Origin: Desulfobacterales bacterium | GTDB lineage: Bacteria; Desulfobacterota; Desulfobacteria; Desulfobacterales; JALSRD01 | NCBI GenBank assembly: GCA_026984935.1 | Contig: JALSRD010000060.1 | Coordinates: 1-53,147, forward strand | Length of the DNA stretch: 53,147 nt | Direction of reading: 5' to 3' | Shown here: positions 7,695 to 15,687 of the stretch, piece after piece | How the letters are laid out: every line of letters begins with the position of its first letter | How positions within the stretch are numbered: position 1 is the first letter of the stretch | Position numbers and translations under genes: made by a program | The notes under the pieces: model-generated | What the model saw: only the letters and a program-made list of their open reading frames with translations | What the model was told of the DNA's origin: nothing | Databases searched by the model: none

Positions 7695-9605
7695 ATGATT
7701 ACCGTCACACTTCCGGATGGAAGCCAAAAAAAGTTTGAACAGCCACCCACGGGTCTGGACGTCGCCCGCACCATTTCCGAAGGTCTGGCACGCGATGCCG
7801 TTGCCATGGAATTAAACGGAACCCTGACCGATCTGTCAACCCCCATCTTGCAGGACGCCCGGGTCCGCCTGGTGACCACCCGGGATCCCGAAGCTTTGCA
7901 GATCATGCGCCACAGCGCGGCGCACGTCATGGCCCAGGCGGTTCTGCGCCTCTACCCCGACGCCAAGCTGACCATCGGGCCGGTAGTGGCAGATGGTTTC
8001 TACTACGATATCGACATGCCACCCGTTTCGGAGGAAGATCTTGCAAAAATCGAATCCGAGATGAAAAAAATCATCAAGGCCCGGCTGCCCATCTCCCGTC
8101 GCACAGTCCCCAAATCCGAAGCCCTGGAGTTTTACCGCCGGGAGCCCTACAAACTGGAGATGATCTCGGAGCTTGCGGACGGCAGCATCTCGTTTTACCA
8201 GCAGGGCGAATTCACCGACCTGTGCCGCGGGCCCCACGTGCCGCACACCGGTTTCGTCAAAGCGGTCAAGCTGATGAAAGTCTCGGGGGCCTACTGGCGG
8301 GCTGATCCCTCAAGGGCGCAACTGCAGCGCATTTACGGCACGGCCTATTTCAGCAACAAGGAACTCAAACAGTACCTGCGCTTCATCGCAGAGGCCAAAA
8401 AGCGCAACCACCGCAAAATCGGAACCGCCATGGACCTTTTCAGTTTCCACGACGAAGCGCCGGGCATGCCCTTTTTCCATGCCCGCGGCATGGCGGTCTG
8501 GAATGTCCTTCTGGACTACTGGCGCGCAGAGCACCGTGCCGCCGGTTACGTGGAAACCAAGACGCCCATCATGCTGAATCGTGCCCTGTGGGAACGCAGC
8601 GGGCACTGGGAGAACTACCGCGAGAACATGTACACCTCGGCCATCGACGACACCGAGTACGCCATCAAGCCCATGAACTGCCCTGGCGGCATGCTGCTCT
8701 ATGCCAACCGGCCGCACTCATACCGGGATCTTCCCATCCGGGCGGCCGAGATCGGCCTGGTCCACCGCCACGAACTTTCCGGCGTCCTGTCCGGTCTTTT
8801 CAGGGTACGTGCATTCCACCAGGACGACGCACATATTTTCATGCGACCGGACCAGATCGAAGCCGAAATTCTGGGCGTACTGCAGCTGGTGGACCGCATT
8901 TACAGCACTTTCGGCCTGGGATTCCACCTGGAGCTTTCCACACGGCCGGCAAAGTCCATCGGCACCGACCAGCAGTGGGAGCAGGCCACGAACGGCCTGG
9001 CCTCGGCGCTGAACGCCTACGGCCGGGACTACAAGATCAACGACGGCGACGGCGCTTTCTACGGCCCCAAGATCGATGTACACATCAAGGATGCGCTGGG
9101 CCGTACCTGGCAGTGCGGCACGATCCAGCTGGACATGTCGCTGCCCGAACGTTTCGACCTGAGCTACATCGGTGCGGACAATGAAAAACACCGCCCCATC
9201 ATGATCCACCGGGTCATCTACGGGTCCATCGAACGCTTTTTCGGCATTCTGATCGAACACTTCGCCGGCAAGTTTCCCTTGTGGCTGGCGCCGCTGCAGG
9301 CGGTGATCCTGCCCATCAACGACGAACTGGCGGCCGGCGCCCGGCAGATTCAGGCAACCTTCGAAGATGCCGGCCTGCGCTGTGATGTCGATGACCGCAC
9401 CGAGAGCCTGAACCGCAAAATAAGGGAGGCGCAGCTGCAGTACATTCCGCTGATTTTGACCTACGGCAAACGCGAGGCTGACGCCGGCACGCTTTCGGTG
9501 CGCACCCTGGACGGCAAGGTGCGTTACGGCATCCCGCACGACGATTTTTTAAGGCGTGTGTCCGCCGTCATCCGGGAGAAACAAATCGAAGCGGAAGTTT
9601 TTTAA
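7695..9605 (+). CDS. thrS: Threonyl-tRNA synthetase
   Basis: Charges tRNA-Thr with threonine. The 636 residues carry, in order: an N-terminal TGS domain (VTLPDGSQKKFEQPPTG), the SAD editing domain (MRHSAAHVMAQA, CRGPHVP), the class II core with MNCPGG, HELSG and FRVRAFHQDDAHIF, motif 3 (HRVIYGSIERFF), and the anticodon-binding domain. The zinc site Cys/His/His is represented by MNCPGG, RHELSG and IMIHR. The real start is ATG 7695, giving MITVTLPDG; the in-frame extension to 7626 is upstream leader. Unlike in many bacteria, infC-rpmI-rplT do not follow; a VanZ-like gene does, after only eight bases. Confidence 0.97.
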   Translation: MITVTLPDGSQKKFEQPPTGLDVARTISEGLARDAVAMELNGTLTDLSTPILQDARVRLVTTRDPEALQIMRHSAAHVMAQAVLRLYPDAKLTIGPVVADGFYYDIDMPPVSEEDLAKIESEMKKIIKARLPISRRTVPKSEALEFYRREPYKLEMISELADGSISFYQQGEFTDLCRGPHVPHTGFVKAVKLMKVSGAYWRADPSRAQLQRIYGTAYFSNKELKQYLRFIAEAKKRNHRKIGTAMDLFSFHDEAPGMPFFHARGMAVWNVLLDYWRAEHRAAGYVETKTPIMLNRALWERSGHWENYRENMYTSAIDDTEYAIKPMNCPGGMLLYANRPHSYRDLPIRAAEIGLVHRHELSGVLSGLFRVRAFHQDDAHIFMRPDQIEAEILGVLQLVDRIYSTFGLGFHLELSTRPAKSIGTDQQWEQATNGLASALNAYGRDYKINDGDGAFYGPKIDVHIKDALGRTWQCGTIQLDMSLPERFDLSYIGADNEKHRPIMIHRVIYGSIERFFGILIEHFAGKFPLWLAPLQAVILPINDELAAGARQIQATFEDAGLRCDVDDRTESLNRKIREAQLQYIPLILTYGKREADAGTLSVRTLDGKVRYGIPHDDFLRRVSAVIREKQIEAEVF

Positions 9606-9613
9606 CGGTCGCC

Positions 9614-10027
9614 ATGCTATCATCACGCACCCGGGGCCGGATTCTCCGCTGGCTGCCGGTTATCCTCTACTGCCTGCTGATTTACATTCAGTCATCGCGG
9701 CCTTCCCCGGTGGAGCTTCCGGGCTGGGACGGGGCTGACAAACTGCTGCACGTGGCCGGATACGCCCTGCTGGGGGCTCTCATGGTGCGTGCGCTGGGCA
9801 CCGGAATCAGCATGCGCACCGGCCTTCTCATCGCAGCCGCTACTTCGCTGGCGTTGGCCTATGGGATCAGCGACGAAATTCACCAGGCCTTTGTGCCGGC
9901 GCGCGAGGCGGATGTGCTGGATGCCGCGGCCGACGGCCTGGGAAGCTTTATAGGCGTGATTGGCTACCTGTGGATCACCCGGCGCATGGCGCGCATCAGA
10001 AGCGAAACGGTACACCCGGAGAAATAA
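9614..10027 (+). CDS. VanZ-like membrane protein
   Basis: A 137-residue inner-membrane protein of the VanZ family, named after the teicoplanin-resistance accessory protein, but generally of unknown role in Gram-negatives. Four hydrophobic segments are visible. The conserved core includes DKLLHVAGYALLG and SDEIHQAFVPAREADVLD, and ends AADGLGSFIG, the most characteristic VanZ signature. It begins eight bases after thrS and is probably co-transcribed with it. The family assignment is good; resistance should not be inferred. Confidence 0.85.
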   Translation: MLSSRTRGRILRWLPVILYCLLIYIQSSRPSPVELPGWDGADKLLHVAGYALLGALMVRALGTGISMRTGLLIAAATSLALAYGISDEIHQAFVPAREADVLDAAADGLGSFIGVIGYLWITRRMARIRSETVHPEK

Positions 10028-10084
10028 CGCCCGGGGCAGCCGTTTTTTTATGGACCGCCCCGCCGTGCCGCCCCAGCAACCGGG

Positions 10085-12475
10085 CTACTTCTCTTCTTTT
10101 CCCTGTTTGGCGGCGCGGGCCTGCTCATCGGCCAGAATTGCGGCGGCGGCCCCGCCGGCGGCAGCGGCGGCGACTTTCTCATGAACGCCGCCGGCGCCGT
10201 CCGTGGCGGGCTGCGTCCTGCTTTCCGGGGGGATGTAAACCGTGACGTCGCGGTGGGCGAACTGGATGCCGTTTTCCCGGAAAGCCTGCTGCATCATCTG
10301 AAAGACATGCCGCCGCACGACGAACTGCTCGCCCGGGTAAGTCTTGAACTTGACGCGCATGATCATGGCCGAGTCGTCCAGCTCGCGGATGCCCTGGGAT
10401 TTGACCTTGCTGAGCAGCACCTTGGCGATCTCCGGGTCGGCGGCCAGCTTCTTATTGATTTTCTTGATGATCTTGCGAACCTTGTCCACGTCCGTGTCGT
10501 AGCGTACGCGGAAATCGAGCTTGGTGATGATGTAGTCACGGCTCAGGTTCTGCACCGAACCCATGCTGCCGAAAGGAATGGTGTACACCATGCCCCGCGG
10601 GTGGCGCAACTTCAGCGAGCGCAGGGAGATATGCTCCACCATACCCTTGGCGCTGCCCACGCGGATATAATCGCCCACGCGGAAGGCATCGTCGATGAGA
10701 AAAAAAACGCCGGAGATGATGTCCTTGACCAGGGTCTGGGCACCGAACCCGATGGCCAGGCCGACGACGCCGGCGCCGGCGATCAGCGGACCGATGTCGA
10801 TGCCTACGGAAGACAGTACAATCAACGAAACGATGACCAGCATCACGGTAAGGATGAACTTGCGCAGCAGCACCAGCAGGGTGGCGCTGCGCGAGCCGCC
10901 CTTGCCGCCCTCTTCCATCTCCCGGTCGTCATCGGGCATCTCCTCATTGAGGCGGCGGTCGATGCGCGTCTTGATCAGTTGCCAGGCGATAAAGCCCAGC
11001 AGCAGGGTAACCACGACGTTGAGCACGTGCCCGGTAAAAATGCGGCCCACCGACAGGTCGATGCCCCACAGCCGCAGCACCATAAAAAAGAAAAAGACCA
11101 CCAGCACCGTTCGCAGGATGCGTCTGATCAGGGGCACGTAGTCTTTGATGTCCGTCCCGCCGGCAATTCCGCGCTCTTGACGCGCAAGGACGGCTTCTTC
11201 ACCGCTGAGGTCGATCACTTCGCGCATCTCGCCCGACATCATCTTGAGCAGCCGCTGGCCCCACGCGTCCAGGCCGATGAAAGCCGGGATCAGAAACAGG
11301 CTGACGATCAACTTCACCACCGTGACCTGGCCATGGACGACACTGATCTGCCAGAAAAATCCAATCACCAGCACGTACAAAATGGCGAACAGGTGCCACG
11401 TGCCGGCAAAACGGGCCCGCAGCGACGCGCCGGCGGCGCACTCGGGCAGCGCTGGCGGACAGATGGCCGCCGCCACCCGGCCGCGGGCCTGCCAGACCAT
11501 GGCGGCAATGAGCAGCGTAATGCCCAAGCCCGTGGCGCAGGCTGCCATCAGTGAAACCCCCGGTTGAAAACCGGTCTCTTTGAGGATCGAGGCAACCGGC
11601 GCCGTCACGGCTGCAAAAGCCGTCACCGTCCGCATCCAGCGGTAGAGGAATTTCGCGTCGGCATCCGCCATGGGCGCCAGCCGCAGGCGGCCGGCTTTGG
11701 GCGCGAGCAGTACCCGTGCGGCCAGCATGATGACGCGGTAGTAGTAGGCGGCGAGCAGAAAGCCGGAGACCACCGCATGTTCGGCGCCGGCCCGGGGAAA
11801 GACCACAACATAGGCAATGAAAGTGGCCAGGATGAAAACCGCAACGCCCAGTACGTCCAGCAGAAAGCCGGACAGGATATGGCCGGATTTCTGCAGAAAC
11901 CCATGGGGCATACTCCTTACCAGCTGCCGGCGCAGCCCGTCGGTGAATGCGCAGCTCAGACGCTCGAGCGCCAGGCCGCCGGCGATCAGCAGCACCAATC
12001 CGAAAAGCACCAGCACCAGATGGCCGGCGCCGCGCCCGCCGGACAGCTTGTCCAGCCAGGCGCCGCCGACGTCGGAACCCCGGGCCTGAGCCAGCGTCGC
12101 ATAAAAAACGCGCAGCTGCCCGGCGGCATCCCGGAGGCTCTTTTCGGCGCGTCGGAACCAAATGATGATGAGCCCGTTGCCCTGGGTTCCCACCTTTCCG
12201 CCGGCGGCAGTCCGGACCGCGGCGGCCGCCTTCTGCCTGAGAGTTAGTGCGAGCACCTGGCGGGCCTGGTCGTCGCTCAAAGTGGCCAGATAGGCGTCGA
12301 CTTTCTCGGGGGTCAGATCCTGGGGGACTGCAGCAAGGGGGGGTGTTTCAGAGCTTTTGCTTTTCTTGCCAAACCGCGGAATCTTGCCCGCCTGCAGCGG
12401 CATGCTGCCCGCAAAAAGCAGCACAGTCAGCACACAGAGGCATGCCAAAAGTACGCGACGGCCCTGGTGTCGCAT
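10085..12475 (-). CDS. MscS-family mechanosensitive channel, large multi-helix type
   Basis: Inner-membrane channel expected to open under membrane tension and release solutes during hypo-osmotic shock. The 796-residue protein starts with a signal peptide (ALCVLTVLLFAGS-like hydrophobic stretch), a short periplasmic part, then about ten hydrophobic helices. The pore-lining helix and start of the beta domain lie at about 561-607 (GAGVVGLAIGFGAQTLVKD, VFFLIDDAFRVGDYI). The cytoplasmic MscS domain and an Ala-rich tail rich in charged residues follow. It is far larger than MscS itself and resembles MscK/YbdG-like long members. AAAGGAGGAG precedes the start. It is the last gene of the metV-cytochrome run; a functional link is not evident. 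Confidence 0.9.
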   Translation of the reverse strand: MRHQGRRVLLACLCVLTVLLFAGSMPLQAGKIPRFGKKSKSSETPPLAAVPQDLTPEKVDAYLATLSDDQARQVLALTLRQKAAAAVRTAAGGKVGTQGNGLIIIWFRRAEKSLRDAAGQLRVFYATLAQARGSDVGGAWLDKLSGGRGAGHLVLVLFGLVLLIAGGLALERLSCAFTDGLRRQLVRSMPHGFLQKSGHILSGFLLDVLGVAVFILATFIAYVVVFPRAGAEHAVVSGFLLAAYYYRVIMLAARVLLAPKAGRLRLAPMADADAKFLYRWMRTVTAFAAVTAPVASILKETGFQPGVSLMAACATGLGITLLIAAMVWQARGRVAAAICPPALPECAAGASLRARFAGTWHLFAILYVLVIGFFWQISVVHGQVTVVKLIVSLFLIPAFIGLDAWGQRLLKMMSGEMREVIDLSGEEAVLARQERGIAGGTDIKDYVPLIRRILRTVLVVFFFFMVLRLWGIDLSVGRIFTGHVLNVVVTLLLGFIAWQLIKTRIDRRLNEEMPDDDREMEEGGKGGSRSATLLVLLRKFILTVMLVIVSLIVLSSVGIDIGPLIAGAGVVGLAIGFGAQTLVKDIISGVFFLIDDAFRVGDYIRVGSAKGMVEHISLRSLKLRHPRGMVYTIPFGSMGSVQNLSRDYIITKLDFRVRYDTDVDKVRKIIKKINKKLAADPEIAKVLLSKVKSQGIRELDDSAMIMRVKFKTYPGEQFVVRRHVFQMMQQAFRENGIQFAHRDVTVYIPPESRTQPATDGAGGVHEKVAAAAAGGAAAAILADEQARAAKQGKEEK

Positions 12476-12533
12476 TTACACTCCTCCTTTTCCGTAAGCT
12501 GCCCTCCACTGTTTCCCCGGCTTCTTCCCGGGT

Positions 12534-12932
12534 TTACGGCTGGGGGTGCCTGAGATGACACTCACCGCACAAAAGCGGCCCCTTTTTCTCCTTTTTATGG
12601 CAGGAAATGCACAGGGTATGAAAGGCCTTGCGCAACCCGGGAGCGGTTTTCGAAGATTTCAGCGGGTGGCAGTCGGAACAGTTCTGGTCCTCGGAGGACT
12701 CGTCCGGAACCAGTTTCCCATCCTCGTAGAGGTGATGGCAGACGCTGCAGTCCTCCAGCCCGGCCTTTTCGTTGTGTGCCTCGTGACGAAACACAGCGGC
12801 CGGCCGCTGGGGGTGAGCGAAGTCACCGCGGTCAACGGCGACCATGTCCTCCTGGCAAAAAGCGGCGGCACAAAAAAAAGCCAGCAGCAGGAGAACGGCA
12901 CAGGGCAGATAAAAGCGATTGTATTTCCTCAT
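12534..12932 (-). CDS. tmcA: Periplasmic tetraheme cytochrome c3, acidic TmcA (type II) like
   Basis: Periplasmic electron carrier with four c-type hemes. The 132-residue precursor starts with a hydrophobic export signal. Four CXXCH motifs follow at 62-66 (CSVCH), 85-89 (CSDCH), 108-112 (CISCH) and 122-126 (CGECH), with candidate distal ligands H50, H53, H67 and H105. The acidic insert DGKLVPDESSEDQNCSDCH resembles the type II cytochrome c3 TmcA, which in Desulfovibrio passes electrons from periplasmic hydrogenase/type I c3 to the TmcBCD membrane complex. The start at 12932 is the first good ATG before the signal. It is directly downstream of an Fe-S protein and a membrane cytochrome b, consistent with a Tmc-like complex. 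Confidence 0.88.
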   Translation of the reverse strand: MRKYNRFYLPCAVLLLLAFFCAAAFCQEDMVAVDRGDFAHPQRPAAVFRHEAHNEKAGLEDCSVCHHLYEDGKLVPDESSEDQNCSDCHPLKSSKTAPGLRKAFHTLCISCHKKEKKGPLLCGECHLRHPQP

Positions 12933-12982
12933 CGGCCCATCCAAATCACACTTGGGCTTCCGAATCAACGTTAAAAACGGCT

Positions 12983-13402
12983 TTATCTCTCACCGGACAC
13001 CGTAAAATCAGGATAGACGCCCTGGCTGCGGCAGATGCTGCGGGCCAGCGAGATCAATCCCGGAATATCGATGCCGCAGATACAGTAGCAGCGGGTGCAC
13101 AAAACGCAGTCCTGCCAGACGATGTCCCGGATCTTCTCCAGGCAGGCACGGTCGACCTTTCCCTTTTTTTTGTAGAGCAACCCGGTGGAATGGATGAACT
13201 TGTAGGCCGGCATGTACCGTGGGTCGCGGTGATGGGACGTATATAGGAAACAGCTTTCGGCGCACAGGCTGCAGTGCACGCAGGCCCGCAGGCTGATCTT
13301 GATCTTCGCCTTGTGCCGGTCCAGCATGTGTTTGATCTCGGCGGTGTCGACTGCGGTCGTTTTACCGGACGCAGCAACTTCTGTCAGTGCTCTGTCAAGC
13401 AT
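12983..13402 (-). CDS. HdrC/TmcB-like protein with two [4Fe-4S] clusters
   Basis: Cytoplasmic-side electron-transfer subunit of 139 residues. Two ferredoxin-type cluster motifs are visible: C41-VH-C44-SL-C47-AES-C51 and C99-VL-C102-TR-C105-YCI-C109, with an additional Cys at 107. The second motif lacks the Pro usual after its last Cys. The spacing resembles HdrC and the N-terminal part of TmcB/HdrD, but the CCG domains that bind the noncubane clusters are absent and the gene ends with a normal TAA, so this is not a disrupted longer gene. A GGAG site precedes the ATG. It lies 24 bases after the cytochrome b gene and 50 before the tetraheme cytochrome, implying one complex. Confidence 0.82.
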   Translation of the reverse strand: MLDRALTEVAASGKTTAVDTAEIKHMLDRHKAKIKISLRACVHCSLCAESCFLYTSHHRDPRYMPAYKFIHSTGLLYKKKGKVDRACLEKIRDIVWQDCVLCTRCYCICGIDIPGLISLARSICRSQGVYPDFTVSGER

Positions 13403-13426
13403 GCGTATCTCCGAACATCAACTTTG

Positions 13427-14140
13427 TTACCTCCAGACTCGGCGCCCGCTTCCCAGGCTGTATTCGTGAGCCACAAGAAAACGCAGCACGAAGAACAAAA
13501 ACATATGCGCAATCCTGGTAAACGGAATGGAAACCAGCATGAGCTCGCCCAAAAGCATGTGCAGCGTGATCACCATCCGGTAGTCGAATATCTGGTGATA
13601 GGCCAGAAAGCCGCTGGCAAACGGCGCGGCCGCCAGAAAGAGAATATAGTAATCCTGAAACGAGCTGAGGGCACGCACGCGCGCCAGCAGCATGCGCCGC
13701 AGCAGAAAAAACAAGGCACAGGCCAGAAACAGCCACGTCAGATAGTCGGACAGTTTTTCACGAACGGCAAAAAGGCTGAACCCCCAGGCCTCATCGACAA
13801 GGATGTTGTGCGCCAAAAGGAAAAGCGGCACCAAAAACAGCAGCGTATGGAAGATCACCGTGACGCCGATCGTCAGCGGCTGGGTCCCCGCGATGGAAAG
13901 CCGCAGCCGGGCCGTCCACCTCCCGGACAGTCCATCCGCCGGCCGGGTTCCGGAAAGCGGGCCGGCATCAGGGGTCCGGCCCCATCGATGCGCTTCGGTC
14001 TTGCGCGTCAGCGCAAGCAGCCGGGTCACCTGATAAACACTGCCGGCCACAAAAAGGATGAAGGCCACCCACACCAGCGGGCCCTGCGCCAGGTTGTAAA
14101 GCATGCGGAGTGCACTATCTGCCGAACCGAATTGTGCCAT
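13427..14140 (-). CDS. Membrane cytochrome b subunit (NarI/DsrM/TmcC-like)
   Basis: Integral membrane electron-transfer subunit of 237 residues with about five hydrophobic helices. Histidines suitable for heme b coordination lie within helices: FHTLLFLVPLFLLAHN in the second and LHMLLGELMLV...RIAHMF in the last, a layout known from NarI and the Hdr-linked HdrE/DsrM/TmcC subunits. A hydrophilic loop of about 45 residues follows the first helix. It would carry electrons across the membrane between the periplasmic cytochrome c3 and the cytoplasmic Fe-S protein encoded just downstream. The ribosome-binding site is weak. Which of NarI, DsrM or TmcC it resembles most cannot be decided by eye. Confidence 0.8.
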   Translation of the reverse strand: MAQFGSADSALRMLYNLAQGPLVWVAFILFVAGSVYQVTRLLALTRKTEAHRWGRTPDAGPLSGTRPADGLSGRWTARLRLSIAGTQPLTIGVTVIFHTLLFLVPLFLLAHNILVDEAWGFSLFAVREKLSDYLTWLFLACALFFLLRRMLLARVRALSSFQDYYILFLAAAPFASGFLAYHQIFDYRMVITLHMLLGELMLVSIPFTRIAHMFLFFVLRFLVAHEYSLGSGRRVWR

Positions 14141-14193
14141 TGCGAACGCGTTTCACTTCCGATGTCCGGGCAGCGGACAATTGCCTCCCGGAC

Positions 14194-14865
14194 TTATTTC
14201 CGGTGTTTTTGGGCATAGGGAGCCTGCACGGTTACGCGCAACACCTGGTTGCGCCAGGCCATGGGCGGCCGGATCTTCAGGATATCGTCCAGCCGGTGCT
14301 GCCCCTTGAGCCGCTCGTAGATGTTGTACCAGGCACAGGGCGTATCATCGCCGATCTCGCACATGCCTTTGTCCGTGCCGCCGCAGGGTCCGTTGAACAG
14401 GCTCTTGGCACAGCAGGTCACCGGGCAGATGCCGCCCGTATAAGCCAGCACGCACTGCCCGCAGGCGCGGCACCTTTCCTCGAAAACACCGACTTCGCGG
14501 TCGATGCCGATGGAGACCGTGTTTAACGCCGGAAACACCGGGATATCCGGAAATGTCTCCGCAACCAGCTGCACGCCGGCGCCGCAGGCCATGGAAAGCA
14601 GGCAGTCATAGCCCGCCGCCATTTCATACAGCTCATGAAAATACTGGCGGTTGCACTGGCGCTCGATGGTGGTTCCATCCACGCGCGAATCTGTACCGGC
14701 GGACTTGAAAAACGCATTTAATTCGAAATTCAGGGTATTGACTTCACGCTGCCCGCCGGCAAGACAGACCGATGAACATCCACCGCAGCCGATATTCAGG
14801 ATCCGCCGGTATCCCTTGATTGACGCCCTGATCTCTTCCAGGGGCTTTCTCTCTGATTTAACCAC
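14194..14865 (-). CDS. metV: MetV-like Fe-S/zinc protein (methylene-H4folate reductase C-terminal family)
   Basis: A 223-residue Cys-rich soluble protein. The C-terminal half has RCRACGQCVL, TGGICPVTCCAKSLFNGPCGG and later Cys residues at 169 and 177, the signature of the MTHFR_C domain found in MetV. MetV is the partner that links MetF of the Wood-Ljungdahl pathway to its electron source in acetogens and sulfate reducers. The N-terminal half has a CGGCSSVC motif (C27, C30, C34) plus C71, C88 and C94. The GTG at 14865 is chosen as start because AGAGAGG lies six bases upstream; a TTG at 14916 opens the frame but has no site. No metF is nearby. It heads a minus-strand set with cytochrome b, Fe-S protein and cytochrome c3. 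Confidence 0.82.
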   Translation of the reverse strand: MVKSERKPLEEIRASIKGYRRILNIGCGGCSSVCLAGGQREVNTLNFELNAFFKSAGTDSRVDGTTIERQCNRQYFHELYEMAAGYDCLLSMACGAGVQLVAETFPDIPVFPALNTVSIGIDREVGVFEERCRACGQCVLAYTGGICPVTCCAKSLFNGPCGGTDKGMCEIGDDTPCAWYNIYERLKGQHRLDDILKIRPPMAWRNQVLRVTVQAPYAQKHRK

Positions 14866-14999
14866 ACCACACCTCTCTATAAGGAGCGCCTGCGTCCATA
14901 TAACGGCACATCGCAAACGTCAAGGCCCTATATGGCCGCATTTTTATTTAAACCCGGATAAATATACCACAATGCGGTATTTACATCAAGGCCGACGCC

Positions 15000-15677
15000 T
15001 CATTTTGAATTGGCGAGATGTTTCGATATGACCTTCAGGCTCTTGGGGCCGGCGACCATGAACACTTTGTCCCCCGGAAACAGCCGGTCACTGCCGTGGG
15101 GCACGACGATACGTTCGGCGCCTTCCTGCAGGATACCCGTAAAAATGCAGTTGCCGGAAAAGGCGGGTTTTTGCGCCAGCTCCTGGATCGGGACGCCTTC
15201 CCGGGGCCATGAAGAAGGGACCTGGAACATCACCAGCTGTGCCTGGCCGTGCTGCAGCGGGGTGATCACCTTGATCTCCCGGGTTTCCAGCTCGGTGATC
15301 ACACGCGAACGGAACATGCCGATCATGTCGCAAATGGCCGTCACACCGGCGATTTTATAGGCCTCCGCGTAGTCCGGATCGCGCATCTTGACGATGATCT
15401 GCGGTACGCCGAAGCTGTGTGCCAGCAAGGCAAAGGTCAGGTTGTCCACATCCCGGTACAAGGCGCCCAGAGCCACATCGGCCTTGTGGATGCCGGCCTC
15501 TTTGAGGGCGCCGATTTCGGTGGCCTTGCCGTTTACCGTAACACTGCCCGTGCGGGCATACAGGTTCTCACAGGCCTGGGCATCCATGTCGATGACCACC
15601 ACGTCATGTTTGCGGTTGACCAGTTCCATGGCAATGGTCGCGCCTGCGATGCCGCCGCCGGCAATAATGACGTACAT
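15000..15677 (-). CDS. trkA: Trk potassium uptake regulatory protein TrkA
   Basis: Cytosolic NAD(H)-binding gating subunit of the Trk/Ktr K+ uptake system. The 225-residue protein begins with a Rossmann fold (YVIIAGGGIAGATIA, acidic VVVIDMD at the second strand) forming a TrkA_N/RCK domain, followed by a TrkA_C domain (residues about 140-220, ending VFMVAGPKSL). It has a single RCK unit, unlike the duplicated E. coli TrkA. GGGGAGG lies five bases before the ATG; an in-frame start upstream is unsupported. It follows trkH by ten bases, so both are in one operon. Confidence 0.93.
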   Translation of the reverse strand: MYVIIAGGGIAGATIAMELVNRKHDVVVIDMDAQACENLYARTGSVTVNGKATEIGALKEAGIHKADVALGALYRDVDNLTFALLAHSFGVPQIIVKMRDPDYAEAYKIAGVTAICDMIGMFRSRVITELETREIKVITPLQHGQAQLVMFQVPSSWPREGVPIQELAQKPAFSGNCIFTGILQEGAERIVVPHGSDRLFPGDKVFMVAGPKSLKVISKHLANSK

Positions 15678-15687
15678 AGGTCCTCCC

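Noticed and set aside
9614-10027. VanZ-like gene as an antibiotic-resistance determinant
   Set aside because: No vanA/H/X or regulatory genes are present, and VanZ-like proteins are widespread with unrelated or unknown roles.
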